From: Roseomonas nitratireducens
GTDB lineage: Bacteria; Pseudomonadota; Alphaproteobacteria; Acetobacterales; Acetobacteraceae
Reading direction: 5' to 3'
Assembly: GCF_017813355.1 (NCBI RefSeq)
Contig: NZ_JAGIYZ010000025.1
Location: 1 to 58,316 of the forward strand
Length of the DNA stretch: 58,316 nucleotides
The notes beneath the pieces are model-generated. The model did no database searches, was not told where the DNA came from, and saw nothing but the letters and a program-made list of their open reading frames with translations. The translations under genes were made by a program, and so were the position numbers. This document shows positions 51,341 through 58,316 of this stretch, piece after piece. Numbering within the stretch: the first letter of the stretch is position 1; each line of letters starts with the position of its first letter.

Positions 51341-52000
51341 ATGACGCAGCGCGTCGCGGTGATCGACCCGGGCTCGGGCAACCTGGCCTCGGTGCTCCGC
51401 GCCTTCGAGAAGGCGGCAGAAGACAACGAGATCGACGTGCAGGTGAAGGTCGTCACCTCCGCGGCCGACCTGCGCATGGCGGACCGCATCGTTCTGCCCG
51501 GCCAGGGCGCCTTCGCTGCCTGCCGGCGCGGGCTCGATGCGCTGCCTGGCGTGGTCGACGCGCTGGAGGACCGCGTGCGCGGCCACGGCGTTCCCTTCCT
51601 GGGCATCTGCGTCGGCATGCAGCTGATGGCCACACGCGGGCTCGAGCATGGGGAGACGCCCGGCCTCGGCTGGATCCCCGGCACGGTCGCGCCGATGGAC
51701 CCGAAGGGCCCGGACGGGCTGCCGCTGCCCCTGCCGCAGATGGGCTGGAACGAGCTGTCCTTCGAGGAAGGCTTCCACCCGGTGCTCGACCTGGTCCGCC
51801 CCGGCGACCAGGTCTACTTCGTCCATTCCTTCGCCTTCGAGGCCGAGGACCCCGAGGACGTGATCGCCACCACCGACTATGGCGGGCCGGTCGCCGCCAT
51901 CATCGCGCGCGGCAACCTCGCCGGCCTGCAATTCCATGTCGAGAAAAGCGGGCCCATCGGGCTGCGCATGCTCGCGAACTTCCTGAGGTGGGAACCGTGA
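51341..52000 (+). CDS. hisH: Imidazole glycerol phosphate synthase, glutamine amidotransferase subunit
   Basis: A 219-aa class I glutaminase that delivers ammonia to HisF. The triad is Cys90 in LGICVGMQL, with His199 and Glu201 in QFHVEKSG. LPGQGAF and YFVHSFAF are conserved. It ends in a GTGA overlap with the GNAT gene. Its partner HisF is encoded 1.9 kb downstream. Confidence 0.96.
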   Translation: MTQRVAVIDPGSGNLASVLRAFEKAAEDNEIDVQVKVVTSAADLRMADRIVLPGQGAFAACRRGLDALPGVVDALEDRVRGHGVPFLGICVGMQLMATRGLEHGETPGLGWIPGTVAPMDPKGPDGLPLPLPQMGWNELSFEEGFHPVLDLVRPGDQVYFVHSFAFEAEDPEDVIATTDYGGPVAAIIARGNLAGLQFHVEKSGPIGLRMLANFLRWEP

Positions 52001-52584
52001 ATTCCGTCGCGCTGCAGTCGGGCCATACGCTCGAGGTCGAACGCGCCGAGCGTCTCTCGGATGCCGACCTGGCCGAACTGGCGGAGGCGACCGACGCCGC
52101 CATCATCGAGGGCGGCGGCTTCGGCTGGGTGGAACCCCAGGGGCGCGCCGCGCTGGAACGGCATTTCCGCGGCGTGCTGCTGGTGCCGGAACGGGAGTTG
52201 TTCGTGGCACGGCTCGACGGGCATGCGGTGGGATCCGCCCTGCTGGTCCGCCCGCCCCGCAACAACGAAGCGCAGGCCTTCGCCGCGACCCTGACGCACG
52301 CCTACATCGCGCCCTATGCCCGCGGCTTCGGCCTCGCCCGGCGGCTCGTGGGCAAGGTGGAGGAACGCGCGGCCGCGCTCGGCCACCGCGTCCTGAACCT
52401 CGACGTGCGGGAGACGCAGGCGACCGCCATCGCGCTGTTCGAAAGCCTCGGCTACGTGCATTGGGGGACCCATCCCTACTATGCGCGGGTCAAGGGGCAG
52501 ACAGTGGCGGGGCGGTTCTACTTCAAGACCCTGGAGCCGGGGCGAGGCAGGGCGACCGGGGATCTCATCGACGGGGCGGTCTAG
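51997..52584 (+). CDS. GNAT family acetyltransferase inside the his cluster
   Basis: A 195-aa protein with the GNAT fold: TLTHAYIAPYARGFGLARRL is the acetyl-CoA motif A, and LNLDVRETQATAIALFESL is motif B. The GTG at 51997 overlaps hisH by 4 nt and has GAGG 8 nt upstream. Substrate unknown; in-operon location between hisH and hisA suggests coexpression with histidine genes. Confidence 0.82.
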   Translation: MNSVALQSGHTLEVERAERLSDADLAELAEATDAAIIEGGGFGWVEPQGRAALERHFRGVLLVPERELFVARLDGHAVGSALLVRPPRNNEAQAFAATLTHAYIAPYARGFGLARRLVGKVEERAAALGHRVLNLDVRETQATAIALFESLGYVHWGTHPYYARVKGQTVAGRFYFKTLEPGRGRATGDLIDGAV

Positions 52585-52665
52585 TAAGGCGCCGCGGGGG
52601 AGGGGAACCTCCCCCGCACCCCCTCCCTTCCTTTTCTTTCCGCCCTTGCAGACGGACATCGACGG
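52585..52665 (+). terminator. Strong hairpin with GGAA loop between GNAT and hisA
   Basis: GCGGGGGAGG (52594-52603) pairs with CCTCCCCCGC (52608-52617), a perfect 10-bp stem with a GGAA tetraloop. A pyrimidine-rich tail with CCTTTTCTTT follows at 52629-52640. It may attenuate or terminate, so hisA could have its own promoter or depend on readthrough. Confidence 0.5.
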
Positions 52666-53394
52666 ATGACGCTCACGCTCTATCCCGCCATCGACCTCAA
52701 GGGGGGGAAGGTGGTCAGGCTGAAGCGCGGGGAGATGGACCAGGCCACGATCTACGCCGAGGATCCGGGGGCGCAGGCGGCGGCCTTCGTCGCGCAAGGG
52801 TTCGGCTGGATCCATGTCGTCGACCTCGACGGGGCCTTCGCGGGCAAGCCGGCCAATGCGGATGCGGTGCGCGGCATCCTGGCGGCGGCGCCGGGCACGC
52901 GTGTGCAGCTCGGCGGCGGCATCCGCACCATGGCGGTGGCGGAAGCCTGGCTCGCTGCCGGCGTCGCGCGGATCATCCTCGGCAGCGCGGCGGTGAAGGA
53001 CCCTGACTTCGCGCGGGCCGCCTGCCGCGCCTTCCCCGGCCGCGTGGCCCTCGGCATCGACGCGCGCGACGGCATGGTCGCGACCGAAGGCTGGGCCGAG
53101 ACCTCCGACGTGACCGCGACCGACCTCGCCCGGCACTTCGAGGACAGCGGCGCGGCGGCGGTGATCTACACCGACATCGCCCGCGACGGGATGCTGGGCG
53201 GGGTGAATGTGGAGGCGACGGCAGCGCTCGCCCGCGCTGTCGCGCTGCCGGTCATCGCCAGCGGCGGCGTCGCGGGGGTGGGCGACCTCCTCGCGCTGCG
53301 CGCGGCGCAGGCGGGGATCGAAGGGGCGATCATCGGCCGCGCGCTCTATGACGGGCGGATCGAGCCGAAGGCGGCGCTGGCGGCGGCGGCCTAG
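52666..53394 (+). CDS. hisA: ProFAR isomerase (HisA)
   Basis: A 242-aa TIM-barrel isomerase for step 4 of histidine synthesis. It starts [19 protein letters not shown], with [10 protein letters not shown] and [14 protein letters not shown] as phosphate-binding motifs. The catalytic Asp residues are in AIDLKGG and TDIARDG. It is separated from hisF by a small minus-strand gene. Confidence 0.97.
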   Translation: MTLTLYPAIDLKGGKVVRLKRGEMDQATIYAEDPGAQAAAFVAQGFGWIHVVDLDGAFAGKPANADAVRGILAAAPGTRVQLGGGIRTMAVAEAWLAAGVARIILGSAAVKDPDFARAACRAFPGRVALGIDARDGMVATEGWAETSDVTATDLARHFEDSGAAAVIYTDIARDGMLGGVNVEATAALARAVALPVIASGGVAGVGDLLALRAAQAGIEGAIIGRALYDGRIEPKAALAAAA

Positions 53395-53430
53395 GGCGCG
53401 GCAGGCGGCGCCGGCCCCCGTATCCGCGGG

Positions 53431-53808
53431 CTATTCGCCGCCCCCGCCCCCGCCGCCGTCGGACCCGCCGCTGTCCGACGACCCGCCACTGTCGGAGGAT
53501 GCGGAGGACCCGCTCTCCTTCGTATCGAAGTTGCCGCCGTTTTCGCCGCGCTTCTCCTCGAAGGCCACGGCGGCCACGCCGGCGCTGGTGGCACGGTCCC
53601 GGTCGCGGTCGCGCTGCCAGTCGCGGTCGTCGTCCCGGCTGTCCTCCCGGTCCTCGGCGTCCTTGTCCTTGCGGGACATGCCCCGCTTCTCGAGCGCCCG
53701 GTCGAAGGCGGCGCGCTTGCGCGGCCCCCACCAGAAGCGGGGCGTTCCCCGCTCGAGCTCGTCCCAGGAGAATTCGTAGCCATCCTCGAGCACGCCGGTC
53801 CCGCGCAT
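53431..53808 (-). CDS. Hypothetical protein with charged centre and Gly/Ser tail
   Basis: A 125-aa protein on the opposite strand between hisA and hisF. The N-terminal 40 residues ([20 protein letters not shown]) are compact and aromatic and look conserved. The centre (about 45-72) is a run of Arg/Asp/Lys repeats, and the end is Gly/Ser-rich and low complexity. No recognised family or function. The sequence is hydrophilic and cytoplasmic. Confidence 0.6.
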   Translation of the reverse strand: MRGTGVLEDGYEFSWDELERGTPRFWWGPRKRAAFDRALEKRGMSRKDKDAEDREDSRDDDRDWQRDRDRDRATSAGVAAVAFEEKRGENGGNFDTKESGSSASSDSGGSSDSGGSDGGGGGGGE

Positions 53809-53937
53809 CTGTCCCGCCCTCCGCTCAGCATCGCTTCACTTGACCTGGGGCATCATTCCGCCGCACTCGAAAGCGCGCCATCACGCAGCGCACAATGCGT
53901 TCCACTTCCCGGACAAGATGAAGGGTCATCCGTCACC

Positions 53938-54720
53938 GTGCTCGCGCTTCGCGTCATCCCCTGCCTCGACGTCAAGGACGGCCGCGTCGTGAAGGGCGTG
54001 AACTTCGTGGAACTCCGCGACGCCGGCGACCCGGTGGAGCAGGCCCGCGCCTACGACGCCGAGGGCGCGGACGAGGTCACCTTCCTCGACATCACCGCCT
54101 CCCACGAGAACCGGGACACCATCCTCGACGTCGTCTCCCGCACGGCGGCCGAGGTCTTCATCCCGCTGACGGTCGGTGGCGGCGTACGCAGCGTGGAGGA
54201 TGCCCGGCGCCTGCTGCTGGCGGGCGCCGACAAGGTCTCGATCAATTCCGCGGCCGTCACCGACCCCGACCTGGTGCGCCGCTGCGCCGAGGCCTTCGGC
54301 AGCCAGGCGATCGTCGTGGCCATCGATGCGCGGAAGAAGGATGCGGGCGAGGGCTGGGAAGTCTTCACCCATGGCGGCCGCCGCGGCGCGGGCATCGATG
54401 CGGTGGACTGGGCGCGGCGCGTGGCCGGGCTCGGCGCGGGGGAGATCCTGCTGACCTCGATGGACCGGGACGGCACGAAGCAGGGCTTCGACCTGCCCCT
54501 GACGCGCGCCGTGCGCGCCGCGGTGCGACTGCCGATCGTCGCCTCGGGCGGCGTCGGCCAGCCGGAGCATTTCGTCGACGGGGCACGGGCGGGCGCGACC
54601 GGACTGCTCGCCGCCTCCGTCTTCCACTACGGGGAATTCCGGATCGCCGACGCCAAGGCCGCGCTTGCGGCCGCTGGCCTGCCGGTGCGCCGTGCCCCAC
54701 GCTTTGGGAGCCCCAGCTGA
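53938..54720 (+). CDS. hisF: Imidazole glycerol phosphate synthase, cyclase subunit
   Basis: A 260-aa TIM barrel that forms the imidazole ring with HisH. It starts [20 protein letters not shown], with the catalytic Asp in CLDVKDG and the second in [26 protein letters not shown] and [11 protein letters not shown] bind phosphate. The start codon is GTG at 53938. Its TGA overlaps the hisE ATG. Confidence 0.97.
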   Translation: MLALRVIPCLDVKDGRVVKGVNFVELRDAGDPVEQARAYDAEGADEVTFLDITASHENRDTILDVVSRTAAEVFIPLTVGGGVRSVEDARRLLLAGADKVSINSAAVTDPDLVRRCAEAFGSQAIVVAIDARKKDAGEGWEVFTHGGRRGAGIDAVDWARRVAGLGAGEILLTSMDRDGTKQGFDLPLTRAVRAAVRLPIVASGGVGQPEHFVDGARAGATGLLAASVFHYGEFRIADAKAALAAAGLPVRRAPRFGSPS

Positions 54721-55292
54721 TGGGCAAGGCCGCGAAGAAGAAGACGCCGGCGGGCAAGGCCCCGAAGGCCGCGCCGAAGGCGAAGCGCAAGGCGAAGCCG
54801 GCCGTGGCCGCGGCCGCCGCGAAGGGCAAGGCCAAGGTCAAGGCCAAGGTGAAGGCCAAGGTTCCGAAGCCGCTGCGCAAGGCGGAAAAGCGGGTGCTCA
54901 CGCCCCTCGCCGCCGCCATCGCGGTGCCGGGGGCGGAGGCCGCCATCCTCGACCGGCTGTGGCATGTGGTGGAGGAACGCCGCCAGGCCGGCGACACCAT
55001 GACGTCCCATTCCGCCCGGCTGCTCGCCCGCGGCACCGCCAAGGTGGCGCAGAAGCTGGGGGAGGAAGCGGTGGAATGCGTCATCGAGGCCGCCACCGGC
55101 AACCGCGCCGCGACGGTCCTCGAAAGCGCCGACCTGCTCTATCACCTGATGGTCGTCTGGGTGGATGCCGGCATCCGGCCTGAGGAAGTCTGGGGCGAGC
55201 TCGCCCGCCGCCAGGGCATCTCCGGCATCGCGGAGAAGGCGGCGCGCCCGCGCGGCATCCTCCGCGCCGCGGGGACCAGCAAGCTGCCCTGA
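54720..55292 (+). CDS. hisE: Phosphoribosyl-ATP pyrophosphohydrolase with a Lys-rich N-terminal tail
   Basis: A 190-aa HisE, longer than the usual about 105 aa. Residues about 1-60 are an Ala/Lys/Pro-rich basic tail with 20 lysines in the first 57 positions, resembling histone H1 tails ([15 protein letters not shown]). The catalytic domain begins near 65 with [15 protein letters not shown], followed by [13 protein letters not shown], whose acidic residues bind Mg2+, and [11 protein letters not shown]. It acts at step 2 of histidine synthesis. The hisF stop and this ATG overlap as TGATG. Confidence 0.93.
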   Translation: MGKAAKKKTPAGKAPKAAPKAKRKAKPAVAAAAAKGKAKVKAKVKAKVPKPLRKAEKRVLTPLAAAIAVPGAEAAILDRLWHVVEERRQAGDTMTSHSARLLARGTAKVAQKLGEEAVECVIEAATGNRAATVLESADLLYHLMVVWVDAGIRPEEVWGELARRQGISGIAEKAARPRGILRAAGTSKLP

Positions 55293-55312
55293 CCGCGGGC
55301 GCTGGCGCGCCG

Positions 55313-55362
55313 CCCCGCGCATCCTTGCGCCCCACCCCGCACGTTCTTGCGCCCCTCCCCGC
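55313..55362. repeat. Short tandem repeat, 22-bp period
   Basis: About 2.3 copies of a CCCCGC-N-CTTGCGCCCC unit lie between hisE and the HIT gene; CTTGCGCCCC recurs at 55324 and 55346. No function evident. Confidence 0.45.
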
Positions 55363-55401
55363 GCCTTGGGGAGGATGGCGCGCCCAGCGAGGAGCCCCGC
55401 C

Positions 55402-55785
55402 ATGTCCGTGACCGGCCTGCCGCCCTATGACGACGCCAACATCTTCGCCCGCATCCTGCGCGGGGAAATTCCCTGCAAGCGGGTGCACGAGGACGCGCAC
55501 GCGCTGGCCTTCCACGACATCAACCCGCAGGCGCCGGTGCATGTGCTGGTGATCCCGAAGGGGCGCTATGTCTCGGTGGCGGATTTCTCGGCGCATGCGA
55601 GCGAGGCCGAGATCACCGGCTTCTGGCGGGCAGTCGCCAAGGTGGCGAAGGATCTCGGGCTCGAGGCCGGGGGCTATCGCGTGCTGACCAACATGGGCGC
55701 GGATGGCGGCCAGGAAGTGCCGCATTTCCACGTGCACGTCTTCGGCGGCCGGCGGATCGGCCGGATGGTGCCCAAGGCGGACTGA
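55402..55785 (+). CDS. HIT family hydrolase (HinT type)
   Basis: A 127-aa histidine-triad protein. The catalytic HFHVHVFGG lies at residues 108-112 and onward (PHFHVHVFGGRR). FARILRGEIPCKRV and LVIPKGRYVSVADF are HinT signatures. It hydrolyses purine nucleoside phosphoramidates. GAGGAG precedes the ATG by 8 nt. It follows hisE, a pairing often seen in alphaproteobacteria. Confidence 0.94.
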   Translation: MSVTGLPPYDDANIFARILRGEIPCKRVHEDAHALAFHDINPQAPVHVLVIPKGRYVSVADFSAHASEAEITGFWRAVAKVAKDLGLEAGGYRVLTNMGADGGQEVPHFHVHVFGGRRIGRMVPKAD

Positions 55786-55838
55786 CCGGCCGCGCCCTCG
55801 CCTTCCCCTTGCGCGGGCGCGGGGGTAAGCCACGTCGC

Positions 55839-57875
55839 GTGACCGACGCCCAGACGCATCTCCGTGCCGCCGAGGCCGCCCTTCGCGGCGGCCGCCCCGC
55901 CGAGGCCGAGCAGGCCGCACGCGCCGCCATCGCCGCCGCGCCCGCCGACCCCGCCACGCAGCATGTCGCCGGCATGGTGCTGCTGCGCCTGGGGCGGGTG
56001 CCGGATGCGCTCGGCCCGCTGGCCACCGCGGCCGCCGCGCCGGACGCGCCGGTCGCCTGGGTCGTCGCCCTGGGCAATGCGGAAGCGATGGCCGGGCGCC
56101 ACGACGCCGCGGAGGCGACGCTGCGCCGCGCCCTGGCGCGCGAGCCCGCCAACGCGGTCGCCCAGCTCAACCTCGGCATCCTGCTGACCGGCCGCGGCGA
56201 CATGGCCGGGGCGCGGGCGGCGATCGAGGCTTCGCTTGCCGCGCGGCCCGACCAGCCGGGGGCGCTGATGGCGCTCGGCAACGTCGCGATGAAGGTGGGC
56301 GATGCCGCCGGCGCGGCGGAGGCCTTCGCCCGCGCTGCCGCGTCCCGGCCCGGCTTCGCGGAGGCCGAGGCCAATCTCGGCGCCGCGCTCGCCGAACTCG
56401 GCCGCGCCACCGAGGCCGAGGCGGCGCTGCGGCGCGCCCTCGCGCGCAATCCTGGCCTCGCGCTGGCGCGCCTGCGGCTTGGCGACGTGCTGCTCGGCAC
56501 CGGCCGCGCCGAGGAGGCGGCGACCGAATTGAAGGAGGCGCTGGCGCGCGAGCCGCGCGCCGCGACGGGCTGGAACAGCCTCGGCCTCGCGCTCCGCGCG
56601 CTGGGCCGGATGGGGGAAGCGGCGACGGCCTTCCGCAGCGCGGTGGCGGCGGACCAGCGCCTGCCCGCGGCGCATGCCAACCTGGCCCTGCTGCTCGCCT
56701 GGACCGGCGAGGCGGAGGCGGCCCGCGCCGCCGCCGAACGCGCGCGGCAGCTGGCGCCCGGGGATGGGCTCGCGCTGCTCGCGCTGGCCGTGGCGGCGGC
56801 GGCGGCGGGGGACGCGGCCGCCGCGCACGCGGCCTCGCTCGGCGCGGTCCGCGCGCGGCCCTTCGTGCATGTCCCGGCGCGCGGCACGGCTGAGGCGACG
56901 GTGCTCGTGCTGCAGGCGATCGGCGACGGCCATTTCGTGCCGGCGCCGGGCGGCGCGAAGCTGCCCGACGGCCACAACAACGCCTCCGACCACCTGGACC
57001 CGGCGCGCTTCGCCCGCGTCGAGCTGTTCGTCGACGCGATCGAGGACGATCCCGGCCTGCTCGACCGGCTGCCGCGCTGCGACGTCATCTACAACGCGAT
57101 CACGGAACCCGAGGGGATGCGCCGGGGCCTCGCCCTGGCCGGCCGGGTGGTGGAGAGGCTCGGCCTGCCGGTCATCAACCATCCCGGGCTGATCGACCGC
57201 GCGGCGCGCGACAGCGCCGCGGCGCTGCTGGCCGACATCGACGGGCTGCTGGTGCCGCGCGTCATCCGCGTTCCGGCCGCCGAGGATACGCCCGCCGCCG
57301 TCATCGCCGCGCTCGAGGCCGGCGGCCTGCCCTTCCCCGTCATCCTGCGCCCGGCGGGCACGCATACCGGGCATGGCATGGTCCTCGCGCATTCGGCCGA
57401 CGACCTGGACGGGCTGCCATCGGGCGTCGAGCACTTCGCGACCGAGTTCGTCGACTTCCGCGACGAGCAGGGCCTGTATCGCAAGACGCGCCTGCTGCTG
57501 GTGGGCGGGCGGATCCTGGCCGAGCACCTCGCGACGGCGGACCACTGGAACATCCACCACGCCAATTCGCGCGCCTATATGCGCGTGCACCCCGAGGCGC
57601 AGGCGCTCGAGCAGGACTACCTCGCGAACACCGAGCGGCATCTCGGCGCCATCCGCCTGATCGCCCTGGGCGAGGTGGCGGATCGGATGGGGCTCGACTT
57701 CCTCGGCGTCGACGCGGCGCTGCTGCCCGATGGCCGGCTGCTGGTCTTCGAGGCCAATCCCAGCATGCGGGCGATGTTCTCCGAGGCGCGCCGGGGCTTC
57801 GAATACCTGTTGCCGGGCCTTGCGCGGCTGTCCGCGGCCTTCTGCGACCTGGTGCTGGCGAAGGCGCGGGGCTAG
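55839..57875 (+). CDS. TPR protein fused to an ATP-grasp-like C-terminal domain
   Basis: A 678-aa fusion. Residues about 8-340 are tandem TPR-type helices with AEAEAALRRALARNP and ATGWNSLGLALRALGRMGEAAT. The C-terminal about 330 residues resemble a RimK/glutathione synthetase-type ATP-grasp enzyme: VINHPGLIDRAARDSAAALL, FPVILRPAGTHTGHGMVLAH, and the metal-binding end FLGVDAALLPDGRLLVFEAN. The fusion suggests a peptide-bond or amide ligase that works on a bound protein partner. The GTG at 55839 is probably the start. Substrate unknown. Confidence 0.72.
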   Translation: MTDAQTHLRAAEAALRGGRPAEAEQAARAAIAAAPADPATQHVAGMVLLRLGRVPDALGPLATAAAAPDAPVAWVVALGNAEAMAGRHDAAEATLRRALAREPANAVAQLNLGILLTGRGDMAGARAAIEASLAARPDQPGALMALGNVAMKVGDAAGAAEAFARAAASRPGFAEAEANLGAALAELGRATEAEAALRRALARNPGLALARLRLGDVLLGTGRAEEAATELKEALAREPRAATGWNSLGLALRALGRMGEAATAFRSAVAADQRLPAAHANLALLLAWTGEAEAARAAAERARQLAPGDGLALLALAVAAAAAGDAAAAHAASLGAVRARPFVHVPARGTAEATVLVLQAIGDGHFVPAPGGAKLPDGHNNASDHLDPARFARVELFVDAIEDDPGLLDRLPRCDVIYNAITEPEGMRRGLALAGRVVERLGLPVINHPGLIDRAARDSAAALLADIDGLLVPRVIRVPAAEDTPAAVIAALEAGGLPFPVILRPAGTHTGHGMVLAHSADDLDGLPSGVEHFATEFVDFRDEQGLYRKTRLLLVGGRILAEHLATADHWNIHHANSRAYMRVHPEAQALEQDYLANTERHLGAIRLIALGEVADRMGLDFLGVDAALLPDGRLLVFEANPSMRAMFSEARRGFEYLLPGLARLSAAFCDLVLAKARG

Positions 57876-57878
57876 CGC

Positions 57879-58316
57879 GTGGGCGCGCTCGTTGCGGCGG
57901 CAAGGCGATGCCGCCCGCCGCGGCGCGCCGGGCGAACGCTGCCGCGGCTCTGGCTTGTGTCCGACCCCGCGCGCCTGCCCGACCCCCGGGCCGTCGCGGC
58001 CCGCCTGCCGCGCGGGGCGGGCGTGCTGGCGCGCGGCGCCACGCCCCCGGTGCTGGCGGGTCTGGCCGCGCTGTGCCGGCGACGGGGCCTGGTGCTGCTG
58101 GTCGCGGGCGATGGGCGCGCGGCGCTGGCGGCAGGCGCGGGCCTGCACCTGCCGGAGCGGCGCCCGGCCACGGGGCTGCTGCCCTTCCTGGCCGCGCGCC
58201 GCGCCGGGGCGCCGGGCGCGGTGCTGACGCTGGCGGCCCATGGCGGGGCGGCGGGCGCGGCGCGGGCGCGGCGGCTGGGCCCGGAGCTTGTTTTCCTGTC
58301 GCCCCTGTTCCCGACC
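57879..58316 (+). CDS. Thiamine phosphate synthase-like protein (ThiE/TenI fold), 5' part
   Basis: The frame opens at GTG 57879, 4 nt after the upstream stop, and stays open to the window edge (146 codons, incomplete). It has the segments LPRLWLVSDPARLPDPRAV near residue 25, GLVLLVAGDGRAALAAGAG near 80 and GLHLPERRPATG, with LGPELVFLSPLFPT at the edge. These match the alphaproteobacterial ThiE-type TIM barrel. Whether it is a true thiamine phosphate synthase or a TenI-like relative cannot be told from the partial sequence. Confidence 0.72.
   Translation, partial: MGALVAAARRCRPPRRAGRTLPRLWLVSDPARLPDPRAVAARLPRGAGVLARGATPPVLAGLAALCRRRGLVLLVAGDGRAALAAGAGLHLPERRPATGLLPFLAARRAGAPGAVLTLAAHGGAAGAARARRLGPELVFLSPLFPT

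Overview
The window is very GC-rich chromosomal DNA from an alphaproteobacterium. The gene content and order (gyrB-recF-dnaN-dnaA-rpsT, mutM/ubiE, coaBC-dut, maf-ppsR/hemE-dnaQ, murJ-trpS, hisB-hisH-hisA-hisF-hisE), the Bug/TTT-type binding protein and the many RTX proteins fit Acetobacteraceae (Roseomonas-like) best. That placement is an inference from recognised families and synteny; no database was searched. Almost everything is chromosomal housekeeping DNA. I found no insertion sequence, prophage, CRISPR array, tRNA or rRNA.

Layout, left to right. 1-1893: the 5' end of a membrane-anchored protein, then a tightly coupled trio (59-aa secreted Pro-rich peptide, SIR2-type deacylase, trypsin-like protease). 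1808-11915 (minus strand): rpsT, dnaA, dnaN, a very small gene, recF, gyrB and an orphan xdhB, with several terminator-like hairpins and a diverged tandem repeat between dnaA and dnaN. 12066-18426: enoyl-CoA hydratase and mutM diverging from ubiE, then a secreted GH114/RTX protein where many alphaproteobacteria carry ubiB, then coaBC-dut. 18467-25068: a TTC38-like TPR protein, a DUF2254 membrane protein, a decayed gene remnant, and a DUF3300-DUF2950 envelope pair. 25463-33142: purH, a beta-carbonic anhydrase, rmuC, a concentrative nucleoside transporter, a class III aminotransferase and an M20 amidohydrolase. 33278-39694: a Hint-domain RTX protein, an MFS transporter, azlCD and a large RTX subtilase.

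39703-43462 looks like the replication-origin neighbourhood. maf-ppsR reads left and hemE-dnaQ reads right from a 297-bp gap that holds a perfect DnaA box, a one-mismatch box and an AT-rich patch. This is the hemE-linked position of oriC in Caulobacter and other alphaproteobacteria. 43467-50247: an overlapping minus-strand operon (Bug-type binding protein, GNAT, aroE, coaE), murJ, trpS and yggS. 50336-55292: a histidine cluster (hisB, DUF2628, hisH, GNAT, hisA, then hisF and hisE). It is interrupted by accessory genes and ends in a HisE with a histone-like Lys/Ala tail. 55402-58316: a HIT protein, a TPR/ATP-grasp fusion and the start of a ThiE-like protein.

The most interesting observations are the predicted oriC with a hairpin over the hemE ribosome binding site, an uncatalogued 53-codon gene between dnaN and recF with an excellent Shine-Dalgarno, the MutM that has lost a zinc-ligand cysteine, the histone-tailed HisE, the orphan xdhB coupled to gyrB, the GH114-RTX gene between ubiE and coaBC with an 8+8 bp inverted repeat upstream, and the TPR/ATP-grasp fusion. 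I see no wholly new multigene defence or mobile system.
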